Shown piece by piece: positions 35,296-43,634 of a DNA stretch of 54,182 bases (the first letter of the stretch is position 1; each line of letters begins with the position of its first letter). Source of the DNA: Dehalococcoidia bacterium (GTDB lineage: Bacteria; Chloroflexota; Dehalococcoidia; GIF9; AB-539-J10); the NCBI GenBank assembly GCA_016930935.1, contig JAFGFT010000036.1:1-54182 (forward strand), written 5' to 3'. Both the position numbers and the translations under genes were made by a program. Under the pieces are notes generated by a model that did not search any database, was not told the DNA's origin, and worked only from the letters and a program-made list of their open reading frames with translations.

Positions 35296-36228
35296 ATGAT
35301 GTACGAGGCTGATTGGGATTACACACTGGAACTGACGCAGAAGGTGGATGATTCGGTCGTGGGGAGACTATTGAGGGGAGCCTACGACATGCACGTCCAT
35401 ATCGAACCCGAGCCCTGGATGACCCGCCGTTATGACACACTCGACACGGCGCTCCACGCTCGAGAAATGGGACTTGCCGGGTTCGTTGCTAAGAATCGTG
35501 CGTATTGCACGCAGGCGGTCGCGCTTATGGTGAATCGTCTGGTACCTGACATGCGGGTGTATGGCAGTATTACGCTGGACGGAGAAGTTGGTGGGTTGAA
35601 CTATCGTGCCGTGCTGGCAGCAGCAGACATGGGCACGAAGGTGCTCTGGATGCCTGTGTTCTTCTCCGCCAATTCCATGCATGTCGTGGAACGGAATTTC
35701 GGACTCAGCCTTGGAGACTCGCCCATCACTATACTTGACGATGCAGGCCGACTTCTGCCGGTAGTGGTGGATATCCTCGGCGTGGCGAAGGACAACGACA
35801 TGGTAGTCTGCACCGGCCATATATCGCCCCTCGAAGTCGACGCGCTTGCCAACAAGTGTATGCAAATGGGAGTGAGCAAGCTGGTAGTTACTCACCCTCT
35901 GTCGACAATCGTGTTCGAAGAAGCACTGACTTCCGGGCAGACAGTGGCACTGGCGAAGGCCGGCTTCACAATCGAGCATTGCGCGCAGACCATATCGCCA
36001 ACGGGCGATAGGATTGACCCTGCGGTGGTTGCCGATGCGATACGTATGGTGGGTGCGGATAACTGCATCATGACGACAGACTTCGGAGGTACTCCTCACC
36101 CTGCGATTGGCGAGGGCTTGCGAATGTTTATCGGTGCGCTGCTGAAGCGCGGTCTCACCGAGCAGGAGATAGAGGGCATGGTGAAGACCACTCCCCGCCG
36201 CTTGCTCAGTGTGGCTGAAGAAGACTAG
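35296..36228 (+). CDS. Amidohydrolase-superfamily protein, DUF6282-type
   Basis: About 310 residues. An early metal motif YDMHVHIEPE (H-x-H) is followed by LAGFVAKNR with a Lys that could be the carbamylated or bridging ligand. VCTGHISPLEV and VVTHPLST offer further His residues, and CIMTTDFGGTPHP a late Asp. These fit a metal-dependent TIM-barrel hydrolase, most like DUF6282 proteins. The ATG at 35296 follows GAGAGAGGT; the earlier ATG at 35278 has no site. Last gene of the operon, 33 bases after the aldolase. Substrate unknown; the operon suggests a ring-opening, amide or lactone step feeding the aldolase. Confidence 0.7.
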   Translation: MMYEADWDYTLELTQKVDDSVVGRLLRGAYDMHVHIEPEPWMTRRYDTLDTALHAREMGLAGFVAKNRAYCTQAVALMVNRLVPDMRVYGSITLDGEVGGLNYRAVLAAADMGTKVLWMPVFFSANSMHVVERNFGLSLGDSPITILDDAGRLLPVVVDILGVAKDNDMVVCTGHISPLEVDALANKCMQMGVSKLVVTHPLSTIVFEEALTSGQTVALAKAGFTIEHCAQTISPTGDRIDPAVVADAIRMVGADNCIMTTDFGGTPHPAIGEGLRMFIGALLKRGLTEQEIEGMVKTTPRRLLSVAEED

Positions 36229-36245
36229 AACTCGCTCGTAGAGGG

Positions 36246-37397
36246 CTAGCCACCGCGCTTGCTGAGGAAGATGTTGACCTCGTCACTTTCCCAGTTGGCT
36301 ACGGCAAGATCGGCGAAACCGTCTTGGTTGAAATCCGCCGTCGCAGATGAACTGGGGCCCGTGCCCGTGGTGAACTCTACCTTGTTCTTGAAAGTGCCAT
36401 CCCCGTCGTTTCTGAGCACCGTCAACCGGTGTGCGTAGCCGTCAACCACTGCAAGGTCGAGCATGCCGTCCCCATCGATGTCGAAGGGGGTTGCCCAACA
36501 GGGGCCGCCACTGCCCGTAAGGTAATCAGTGGAACGGTCGAACTGGCCTCCTCCATTGTTCACGAGCACCGTCACCGCTCCGTTGGAGTACCTGGTGACA
36601 ATGAGTTCGGGAAGAAAGTCGCCGTTGAGGTCGGCCGCGGCGATTGACCATAGTTCCGTGTCGAGTTGATAGGCTGTCCTTGTGGAGAATCCGCCTTTAC
36701 CATCGTTCCACAGTATGTCGACGAAACCCTCCGTGTACGATGTCGTCGCGATATCCTGCGAGCCATCCCCGTTCAAGTCTGCTGCAATAGCACAGAATGG
36801 CGCTCTGTGGGTTCGGAAATCCATTCGGTCCTCAAAGGTTCCGTCCCCCCTGTTAATCAGAACCCCGACCGAGTGGCTGCTATACGACGGTACCGCGATA
36901 TCGGGAAGTGAATCCCCGTTGAAATCGGCAATGGCTGTGACGTGAGGTCCAGTAGCAGAGGGCATGTCTGTTCTGGACGAGAAGGTGCCGTCACCGCTAT
37001 TGGTAAGGACACTTACCGTGTTGCTCAGCTTGTTGGAGACGACAAGGTCTAGAAACAAGTCGCCGTTCATGTCTGCTGAGGCAACACCGAATGTGCCTGT
37101 GCCCGTTGGGTACGTCTCCGGTTCGCCGAACTGTCCGTCCCCCTGGTTCCTCAGCACGCTCACTGTTCCCGAAGTGTAGTTGGTCACTGCCAGATCTGCA
37201 GCGGCGTCTCCATCGAGGTCTGCGGCGATGATGATGAATGGATCTGCTCCGACTTTGTACGTTCCTGCTTGCTCGAGTGTTTCTAGGTCAGCATCGTAAC
37301 TCAGACTCTTGGAACCGGTCGGTGTTGTCAGGAGGGCCAGCATGACCAGCACGAGAACCAGTGTGGAAGGGATGAGCCAGCGCGTTGCGTCTTTCAT
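36246..37397 (-). CDS. Secreted FG-GAP/VCBS repeat protein, seven-bladed beta-propeller
   Basis: A 383-residue exported protein with an N-terminal hydrophobic signal or anchor (residues 8-27). Seven repeats each have a calcium-binding-like D-x-[DN]-x-D segment followed by DLAV-type strands: DLDGDAAADLAV, DMNGDLFLDLVV, DFNGDSLPDIAV, DLNGDGSQDIAT, DLNGDFLPELIV, DIDGDGMLDLAV and DFNQDGFADLAV. Seven units would close a single integrin-alpha-like propeller that makes up nearly the whole protein. It probably acts in surface binding. Convergent with the DUF6282 gene (17 bases apart). Confidence 0.85.
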   Translation of the reverse strand: MKDATRWLIPSTLVLVLVMLALLTTPTGSKSLSYDADLETLEQAGTYKVGADPFIIIAADLDGDAAADLAVTNYTSGTVSVLRNQGDGQFGEPETYPTGTGTFGVASADMNGDLFLDLVVSNKLSNTVSVLTNSGDGTFSSRTDMPSATGPHVTAIADFNGDSLPDIAVPSYSSHSVGVLINRGDGTFEDRMDFRTHRAPFCAIAADLNGDGSQDIATTSYTEGFVDILWNDGKGGFSTRTAYQLDTELWSIAAADLNGDFLPELIVTRYSNGAVTVLVNNGGGQFDRSTDYLTGSGGPCWATPFDIDGDGMLDLAVVDGYAHRLTVLRNDGDGTFKNKVEFTTGTGPSSSATADFNQDGFADLAVANWESDEVNIFLSKRGG

Positions 37398-37497
37398 TCT
37401 TCTTGTTCAGCTCCAGTCAATGGCCTTACTTTGTTATTGTTGGTCGGCGGTCACGCATGCCCTTGCACCGCGTTTGCACGGCAGGTTCGCCATATGA

Positions 37498-38355
37498 CTA
37501 TCCCATCTCGGTTGCAGCAAGAGCGCCCTGCGGCAGCTGGATTGTAACAGGCTTTCCGTAGTCGCTGAATACGACGTTTGTTGTCAGGTCTTCTGTGATA
37601 CGGTCGAAACTGCTGGCAGGAATGCCGAGGGCTTCCGGTGTGATTTCCATCACGATATGCTGGTCGGTACGCATGAAGAGATAGGTTTCGGCTGAGATGT
37701 ACTGGGTTACGGACATCTCAGTCATCATGCTGCCCAGGTCCATCTGGCTGAGGTCGACTCCGCCAAACTGCGACATCTGTCCCTTCATCTGTGACATTGT
37801 CTCGCGGACGGTTTCAAGGGCCGGCACAATCTCTACCACGTAGCATTTCACGCCGTTCACGTCTTCCATGCCAAGGAAATTGACCTCGTCTGCGGTCATG
37901 AGCATGTCGACCTGTTGCGCAACCTGGTTTTGCTGGTCCCACATCTCGGCCGGCATCTGCATCTTCATCCATTGTCCTCCCTGGCCGGGAACCTCCATGT
38001 TGATGTACATCCAGCCGTCCGTGAAGTAGTACTCAACGGGGATTTCGCTCGTATCCTCGCCGGGGATGAGGTAGTTCATGGTGAGGGCCATGTACATCTG
38101 TTCTGCCGCACTGTCGACGATGCCGCGTCCTTCGGCCACAATCGCAATCTGACTGACGTCGTCTGTTTCCGCCACGTCTATGTTGCCGTTCATAGTGAGG
38201 TCAAATGTGACTGTATCGACGGCACTGTTGGCGCTCACAATGTCTGCAACAACCCGTTCCACGTCCTCCTCTGACATCTCGCCGTTGGCGCAACCCGCCG
38301 AGAGCATTCCACCGATTGTGAGTACTGCGATTGCAGTAACTGTCAGTCGTCTCAT
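37498..38355 (-). CDS. Lipoprotein of the DUF6612/LppX_LprAFG-like type
   Basis: A 285-residue lipoprotein with signal MRRLTVTAIAVLTIGGMLSAGC. The mature region has alternating strands such as VTFDLTMNGNIDV, YYFTDGWMYINME and TQYISAETYLFMRTDQHIVMEI. These recall the LolA/LppX-like half-barrel of DUF6612-type lipoproteins, which bind lipids or hydrophobic ligands. It is unusually Met- and Gln-rich in the middle. The ATG at 38355 follows GGGAGGTGATGCG; an upstream frame extends 20 residues without signal character. It is 142 bases downstream (minus strand) of the response regulator. Confidence 0.75.
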   Translation of the reverse strand: MRRLTVTAIAVLTIGGMLSAGCANGEMSEEDVERVVADIVSANSAVDTVTFDLTMNGNIDVAETDDVSQIAIVAEGRGIVDSAAEQMYMALTMNYLIPGEDTSEIPVEYYFTDGWMYINMEVPGQGGQWMKMQMPAEMWDQQNQVAQQVDMLMTADEVNFLGMEDVNGVKCYVVEIVPALETVRETMSQMKGQMSQFGGVDLSQMDLGSMMTEMSVTQYISAETYLFMRTDQHIVMEITPEALGIPASSFDRITEDLTTNVVFSDYGKPVTIQLPQGALAATEMG

Positions 38356-38497
38356 CGCATCACCTCCCTGGGTTGGTACTCGTAGCATACGCCTACCGTA
38401 GAGCGTTGCCATCATTCTCCGATACAGTTCTGATGTCGGTATGCGGGCGATGCCGCACTCGGCCGTTTGGGCTACCTCCGCTCGATACTCCGTATGA

Positions 38498-39142
38498 CTA
38501 CAGAGAGATTATTCCCTTCTGTAAGGCGTGTGTCACGGCTTCTGTGCGGTCGTTGACGTCCAGCTTCTGGAATATCGACTGTACGTGGGTCTTCACGGTG
38601 CTCTCACTGATGAACAATCTGGCGGCTATGGTCTTGTTCGCTGCACCGGTGGCCATCAATCGCAGTACCTCCATCTCGCGTTCGGAAAGCAGTTCCGGGG
38701 GTTGAGACTGTCGTGAGAGAGTCGCGAAGCGGTCAAGCACCTTCATGGCAATCGAAGGTTGAATGAGCGACTCGCCTCTGTAGACGGCGCGTATGGCTTT
38801 GAACAATTCCTCTCTCGGAGAGTCTTTGAGCAAGTAGGCACGGGCACCTGCTTCGATGCCTTTGAATATGTAGTCGTCGGTGTCGAATGTGGTCAACACG
38901 ATAAACTTGATGGTGGGCTGTTTTTCGGATATCTGTCTCATGGCCTGAACGCCGTCCATCTCCGGCATTCGAAGGTCCATCAGCACTACGTCCGGTTTGG
39001 TCTTCTCGCAGATAGTGACGGCGGCGGCACCATCTGCGGCATCACCGACAACCTCCATGTCTTCCTGTCTCTCGAGCATTGCCGACAGTCCCTCTCTCAC
39101 GACAGGGTGGTCGTCTGCAATAAGGATCTTGATCCTAGTCAT
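38498..39142 (-). CDS. NarL/FixJ-family response regulator
   Basis: A 214-residue two-domain regulator. The receiver domain has acidic ADDHP, phospho-acceptor Asp in VLMDLRMPEMDG, Thr in VLTTFD and Lys in LLKDSP. The C-terminal LuxR-type HTH is LSEREMEVLRLMATGAANKTIAARLFISESTVKTHVQSIFQKL. The ATG at 39142 overlaps the kinase end by eight bases and has AGGAGGCACC upstream. It is the cognate partner of the NarX-type kinase upstream. Targets may include the divergent amtB-glnK operon; that is inference. Confidence 0.93.
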   Translation of the reverse strand: MTRIKILIADDHPVVREGLSAMLERQEDMEVVGDAADGAAAVTICEKTKPDVVLMDLRMPEMDGVQAMRQISEKQPTIKFIVLTTFDTDDYIFKGIEAGARAYLLKDSPREELFKAIRAVYRGESLIQPSIAMKVLDRFATLSRQSQPPELLSEREMEVLRLMATGAANKTIAARLFISESTVKTHVQSIFQKLDVNDRTEAVTHALQKGIISL

Positions 39143-41015
39143 CGTGGTGCCTCCTGCTTGTGGGAATGGAGACCTCTACCGTGGTCCCCTTCTCGTGCTC
39201 GCTTGTCACCGTGGCGGTGCCGCCACACTGGCGTGCTCTCTCGTTCATGCCGATAAGCCCGAATGAGTCCTTGTGCGATTTTGAAGTGTCGAAACCTGAG
39301 CCGTTGTCCTGCACGTGCAGGGCGATGGTTGTCTTGCCGAAACTGAGATTCACCTTGGCTGTAGAGGCTCCTGAGTGCTTGCGAATGTTGGCGAAACACT
39401 CCTGACAGATGCGGAGCAACGCGTCTTCCACCTCTGAGGCAAGGCGCCCCTGCTTTCCCGAGACGGAGAACTCGACCACCACCTGTCCTTCTTCTGTGAG
39501 AGCTTCAGCCTCTCTTCGGATGGCCTCCGCGAGAGCTTGTTTCTCGAGAGCTTCCGGCCGCAGGGCCCAGACTGAACGACGGGCCTCGTTGAGGCTCGCA
39601 CGGGCGAGGCTTCGCGCGCGGTCGATGTGTCTGGACACGCTGGCGGGGTCTTCGTGGAGGACCTGCTCGGCGGCCTCCATCTGAAGTACGATGCCCGTGA
39701 AGCCCTGGGCCAGCGTGTCGTGTATCTCTCGAGCCATGCGGTTGCGTTCTTCCAGAATGGTGAGTTCCCTCGTTTCTTCGGCAAGGCGGTCGTTCTCAAG
39801 CACGTTGGCAAGCTGATCCGCGACAGCCTGCGCTGTGAACAGGTCCATTTCGTCCAGACCGTCTTCCTTGTTGCATTGAATGTCCAGTACACCGAGAGTG
39901 ACTGCACCTATGTTGATTGGCACGGCCAGTTCGGCCTTTGTGTCTGCCAGTTCAGCCATCTCGATGAACCTGGGCTCTCTCTTGACATCGCCCACGAGCC
40001 TCGGCTGACAAGATTGAAGCACCTGGCCGACAATGCCGTCTCCCGCGTGTATGGCGCGCCCGAGGGGAACCTTCCCCGCATAGTCTCCGGCGCCTGCGAC
40101 GAGTCTCAACCCCCCTGTGGCGGAATCGGCGAGAAAGACGTTGACGCCAAAATAGTCGAAGGCCTGTTGCAGCGAGGAAGTAACGTAGCCCATCAGAGTG
40201 GGGACGTCACCGATGGTGTTCAACTGTTGGCGCAGGTCGAAAATCCGACGTACCTGTTCGGCGCGACGCTCTTCCTTCAAGGCGCGCTCGCTGTACCGCT
40301 GCTCAAGTTGCCTGTGGGCCTCGCTCAGTCGTTGTTGAGACAGTTCAAGTTCATTGGCCATTGCGTTGAAGCTTCTGGAGAGTAGGCCAATCTCATCCTC
40401 GCTGACTACGGGCACTCGTGCCGACAGATTCGTAGCGCTCATTGTCTGGACCGTCTGTGTAAACGCACGCAACGGTTGGACAACCGACCTGCCCATATAC
40501 CAGATGAGAGCTATTGCCGTGATGACAAGGAAACCGGTGATGGCGAGCGCGAGTATCGCGGTGAGCCTCCGCACCTGTTGTTCGATGTAGAGGCGTGAGA
40601 AGCCAATCTCAACATGGCCTACCGATACGTCATCCTGAGTCATCTCACGGATGATTGAATCAGAGACCGTTGCTGCTTCTCCCAACTCTGTGGTCGAACG
40701 GATGAGCGCCCCTTCTGCGTCGTAGACGGCAACTGACACGATGTTCTCGTACACCAGAACGGATTCAATCGTCCTTTCGATGCGGGGATGGTCCTCGAGC
40801 GCAACCATGGAAGCGAGCGATGTCGAGAGGAACTCAACCGATTCCTTCTGGTCGACCTCGTACTTGGCCTGAAGCTGGCTGCTGATTACCTGCGAGATGA
40901 TGAAGACCGAGAGGATTCCGCACAGGGCGACAACGCAGGTGACGAAGAGCACGATTCTTCCTCGAAGGCTTCGCAGGCGTGAATCGGATGTCGCCATGGT
41001 TCGTTGAGATTGCAT
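39135..41015 (-). CDS. Membrane sensor histidine kinase, NarX/LiaS type with HAMP and GAF domains
   Basis: A 626-residue kinase. TM1 is at about 20-42, an extracytoplasmic sensor spans 43-148, and TM2 is at 152-173. HAMP follows (about 175-228), then a coiled coil, a GAF domain (about 260-410), and HisKA_3 with the phospho-acceptor His432 in MAREIHDTLAQGF. The ATPase domain shows ANIRKHSGAS (N box), DNGSGFD (G1) and GLIGMNERA. A possible -10 TACAAT overlaps the first ATG at 41015, so the ATG at 40997 could be the true start. Divergent from amtB with 130 bases between, which makes ammonium or nitrogen sensing possible but unproven. Confidence 0.92.
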   Translation of the reverse strand: MQSQRTMATSDSRLRSLRGRIVLFVTCVVALCGILSVFIISQVISSQLQAKYEVDQKESVEFLSTSLASMVALEDHPRIERTIESVLVYENIVSVAVYDAEGALIRSTTELGEAATVSDSIIREMTQDDVSVGHVEIGFSRLYIEQQVRRLTAILALAITGFLVITAIALIWYMGRSVVQPLRAFTQTVQTMSATNLSARVPVVSEDEIGLLSRSFNAMANELELSQQRLSEAHRQLEQRYSERALKEERRAEQVRRIFDLRQQLNTIGDVPTLMGYVTSSLQQAFDYFGVNVFLADSATGGLRLVAGAGDYAGKVPLGRAIHAGDGIVGQVLQSCQPRLVGDVKREPRFIEMAELADTKAELAVPINIGAVTLGVLDIQCNKEDGLDEMDLFTAQAVADQLANVLENDRLAEETRELTILEERNRMAREIHDTLAQGFTGIVLQMEAAEQVLHEDPASVSRHIDRARSLARASLNEARRSVWALRPEALEKQALAEAIRREAEALTEEGQVVVEFSVSGKQGRLASEVEDALLRICQECFANIRKHSGASTAKVNLSFGKTTIALHVQDNGSGFDTSKSHKDSFGLIGMNERARQCGGTATVTSEHEKGTTVEVSIPTSRRHHDD

Positions 41016-41145
41016 TGTAACATCGGTGCTTGCTTCATTGGAGTGACGGCTGATTTAACGCTGCCGTAACATGACCGCAACAACTTCGCAACGTGCAGAT
41101 ACCACACTATGCCTACGATAGCAGAAGTGAAGGAGGATATCTGAG

Positions 41146-42597
41146 ATGAAAGCATTGACTGGCATGAGGTGGCCATGGCGCGCACTTTCGGTTGTTGGCC
41201 TGGCATGCGTGCTGTGCGTGGGTGTACTGGTTTCGGCGGCTCCAGCTCTTGCCGCTGACCCGTCGGGCGCAGAGACGCTTGCAGATAACCCCAGCGCGCC
41301 CGTCGACTATGTCTGGATAATCGTAGCTGCGGCGCTGGTGTTCATCATGCAGGGTGGGTTTGCGATGCTCACTGCAGGACTCTGCCGCGCGAAGAACGTG
41401 GTCAATCTGATGATGAAGAACCTTATGGACTTCACCATCGGTTCTCTCGCGTTCTTCAGTGTTGGTTTTGCGCTGATGTTCGGCGCTGACAAGGGTGGCC
41501 TGTTCGGTACCACAGGGTGGTTCCTGGCGGGCGACAGCTACGATGTGGGAACATACCTCCTCTTCCTGTTTCAGGTGATGTTCGCAGCGACGGCCGCAAC
41601 TATCGTGGCAGGAGCAGTGGCTGAAAGGCTCAAAGTCAAGGCCTACTTCTTGTACGCCATTGTGATCTGTTCCATCATCTACCCTGTGTATGGACATTGG
41701 GTCTGGGGTGGAGGCTGGTTGTCCTCACTACCGTATGGTATGGGACATGTCGACTTCGCAGGGTCGGGTGTCGTACACGCGGTCGGCGGATTCATGGGAT
41801 TGGCTGGCGCAATAGTGCTTGGGCCCCGTATCGGCAAATTCGACCTGAAGGGCAAGGCTCGTGCCATTCCCGGTCACAGCATGGTTCTGGCAGCCCTGGG
41901 TGTGTTCATTCTCTGGTTTGGCTGGTATGGCTTCAATGCAGGCAGCACGCTTTCAGCAAGTGAATTGAGGACTGCGGTCATCGCGGTCAACACTACCCTT
42001 GCTGCTTCAGCCGGCGCCGTTTCGTCACTTGTAGTCATATATGCCAGGACGAAGAAACTGGACGTTGGTATGGCGCTCAACGGAGCCATCGCGGGCCTTG
42101 TAGCCATCACCGCTCCATGTGCCTGGGTTGAGGGGTGGGCGGCAATGGTCATCGGTCTTATTGCCGGTGTCATTGTGGTTGTCGGTGTTCTGTTCTTTGA
42201 CCGTATTCGAATCGATGACCCTGTCGGTGCGGTGAGTGTGCATGGGCTCAACGGTGTGTGGGGACTTCTGGCAGTAGGGTTGTTTGCTGATGGCACCTAC
42301 GGCAACTACACGACCGAGGGACCTTTCGTGACAGGACTGTTCTACGGTGGTGGTGTTGAACAGTTGATTGCTCAGGCCATCGGCGTAGTCGTGGTTGTTG
42401 CATGGGCATTCGGACTTGGACTGATATTGTTCAAACTGCTGGATGTTGTCCTAGGTGGGATTCGGGTTTCTGCCCAGGAAGAAATCGCCGGGCTTGATAT
42501 TGGTGAGCATGGCAGTAGCGCCTATCCGAACTTCACCGTGGTTGAAGATATTCCGTACCTGATGGCATCGGCCGTTGAGAAAGATGGAGGCAAATGA
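41146..42597 (+). CDS. amtB: Ammonium transporter AmtB
   Basis: A 483-residue Amt/Rh channel with an N-terminal signal-like helix followed by about 11 membrane segments. Landmarks are GFAMLTAGLCRAKNVVNLMMKNLMDF, the first pore His in YPVYGHWVWGGGWL, FAGSGVVHAVGG, and the second pore His in VSVHGLNGVWGLLAVGLFADG. The C-terminal tail contains EEIAGLDIGEHGSSAYPNF, the conserved region that contacts PII proteins. An AAGGAGGATAT site precedes the ATG. It is followed at once by glnK, the standard pairing for regulated ammonium uptake. Confidence 0.95.
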   Translation: MKALTGMRWPWRALSVVGLACVLCVGVLVSAAPALAADPSGAETLADNPSAPVDYVWIIVAAALVFIMQGGFAMLTAGLCRAKNVVNLMMKNLMDFTIGSLAFFSVGFALMFGADKGGLFGTTGWFLAGDSYDVGTYLLFLFQVMFAATAATIVAGAVAERLKVKAYFLYAIVICSIIYPVYGHWVWGGGWLSSLPYGMGHVDFAGSGVVHAVGGFMGLAGAIVLGPRIGKFDLKGKARAIPGHSMVLAALGVFILWFGWYGFNAGSTLSASELRTAVIAVNTTLAASAGAVSSLVVIYARTKKLDVGMALNGAIAGLVAITAPCAWVEGWAAMVIGLIAGVIVVVGVLFFDRIRIDDPVGAVSVHGLNGVWGLLAVGLFADGTYGNYTTEGPFVTGLFYGGGVEQLIAQAIGVVVVVAWAFGLGLILFKLLDVVLGGIRVSAQEEIAGLDIGEHGSSAYPNFTVVEDIPYLMASAVEKDGGK

Positions 42598-42598
42598 A

Positions 42599-42940
42599 AT
42601 GAGGAAGATAGAGGCAATCATTCGTCCCGAGCGTGTCTCCCAGGTGAAGGATGCCCTTGAACAACTGGGATATCCGGGAATGACGCTCACCGAGGTGAAA
42701 GGCCATGGGAAACAGAAAGGACTTCTTCAGCAGTTCCGTGGCAGTACCTACAGGATTGAGTTCCTGCCCAAGGTCAAGATTGAGTTGGTGGTTGAGAACG
42801 GCGACTCCGTGGAGAAAATTGTGAAGGCCATATGTGACAACGCGAGGACTGGTGCGGCCGGTGACGGCAAGATATTCGTATGGCCGATTGAGGAAGTGGT
42901 GCGCATTCGCACAGGAGAGAAAGGCAAGACTGCCATCTAG
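42599..42940 (+). CDS. glnK: Nitrogen regulatory PII protein (GlnK/GlnB)
   Basis: A 113-residue PII protein: MRKIEAIIRPERVSQVKDAL, T-loop VKGHGKQKG...RGSTYRIEF with Tyr51 (the classical uridylylation site) conserved, then FLPKVKIELVV and the C-terminal TGAAGDGKIFVWPIEEVVRIRTGE signature. It senses ATP/ADP and 2-oxoglutarate and gates AmtB. The ATG at 42599 is one base past the amtB stop, with GGAGG about ten bases before; a longer frame inside amtB is rejected. A hairpin at 42984-43026 ends the operon. Confidence 0.95.
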   Translation: MRKIEAIIRPERVSQVKDALEQLGYPGMTLTEVKGHGKQKGLLQQFRGSTYRIEFLPKVKIELVVENGDSVEKIVKAICDNARTGAAGDGKIFVWPIEEVVRIRTGEKGKTAI

Positions 42941-42983
42941 GCAGACGAAATACATACGAACCAGTTGATTGGTGGACCCCACT

Positions 42984-43026
42984 CGCCCGGCCATCTCCAC
43001 GTTGAGGACACGTGGAATGCCGGGCG
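42984..43026 (+). terminator. Terminator hairpin of the amtB-glnK operon
   Basis: CGCCCGGC (42984-42991) pairs with GCCGGGCG (43019-43026), and inner TCCACGT pairs with ACGTGGA, giving a long stem with small bulges. GGTTGTTGTTAG follows, a loose U-rich tail. It ends 36 bases before the next lipoprotein gene. Confidence 0.6.
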
Positions 43027-43061
43027 GGTTGTTGTTAGAATGATTCCAGGGGGTGCCGAGG

Positions 43062-43556
43062 ATGAAGAGAACAACGGTGATACGTTTGGCTCTGGTGTCT
43101 ACCCTTGGATGCATCGTGCTCAGTGGTTGTGCCGGTGGTTCGGTCAGGGACATGGGGACGCCTGCCGCGGCTCCGGAAGATGAGGAGGTCGTTGCGGAAG
43201 AAGAAACTACAGCTGCCGCGACCTCATCCGGCTCTTTCTGGGGTGATGTTCCTGTGTATGCAACCGCGATGCAGTTGCAGAAGACATCCTGGAGCATTCC
43301 ACCTCAGGATGACTCTCACTACACTCAGGCGGAGTGGCATTACTACGAACTGCCTGCGGCTCACAGCGTGCAGATGGTCTGCGCCTTCTACAAGATGGAG
43401 ATGCCAAAGAATGGTTGGCAGCAGATGATGGAGATGGATGTGGAGGGTGTCTCCATGCGGTTCTACACGAAGAACAATGAGAACGACGTTGCCTACGTGT
43501 GGGTCGCAAGCGAAGATGGCAAGACCGTGTTCGCCCTGATGCGTGCGACGAAGTAG
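43062..43556 (+). CDS. Small lipoprotein of unknown function
   Basis: A 164-residue lipoprotein with signal MKRTTVIRLALVSTLGCIVLSGC (lipobox LSGC). An acidic/Ala linker (about 30-60) is followed by a compact domain with PVYATAMQLQKTSW, YYELPAAHSVQMVCAFYKMEMPKNGWQQ and YVWVASEDGKTVFALMRA. The pattern, a small alpha/beta domain with MPKNGW, resembles lipoprotein domains that some genomes repeat many times, but I cannot name the family. The ATG at 43062 with GGGGG upstream is preferred over a GTG at 43053. Confidence 0.65.
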   Translation: MKRTTVIRLALVSTLGCIVLSGCAGGSVRDMGTPAAAPEDEEVVAEEETTAAATSSGSFWGDVPVYATAMQLQKTSWSIPPQDDSHYTQAEWHYYELPAAHSVQMVCAFYKMEMPKNGWQQMMEMDVEGVSMRFYTKNNENDVAYVWVASEDGKTVFALMRATK

Positions 43557-43634
43557 CGCTGTAGTGCGGCCTTCGTCAGCCGCAGCAGTTGTCTGACCTG
43601 TGGTGGAACCATGAACCGGGGTCTGGCTCCCGGG

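Noticed and set aside
42575-42598. Earlier ATG for glnK inside amtB
   Set aside because: PII proteins begin MKKIEAII-like; the ATG at 42599 gives exactly this and has a ribosome site.
43590-43634. Imperfect CCGGGG/CTCCCGG repeat after the lipoprotein gene, considered as a terminator
   Set aside because: The pairing is interrupted and no U-run follows.
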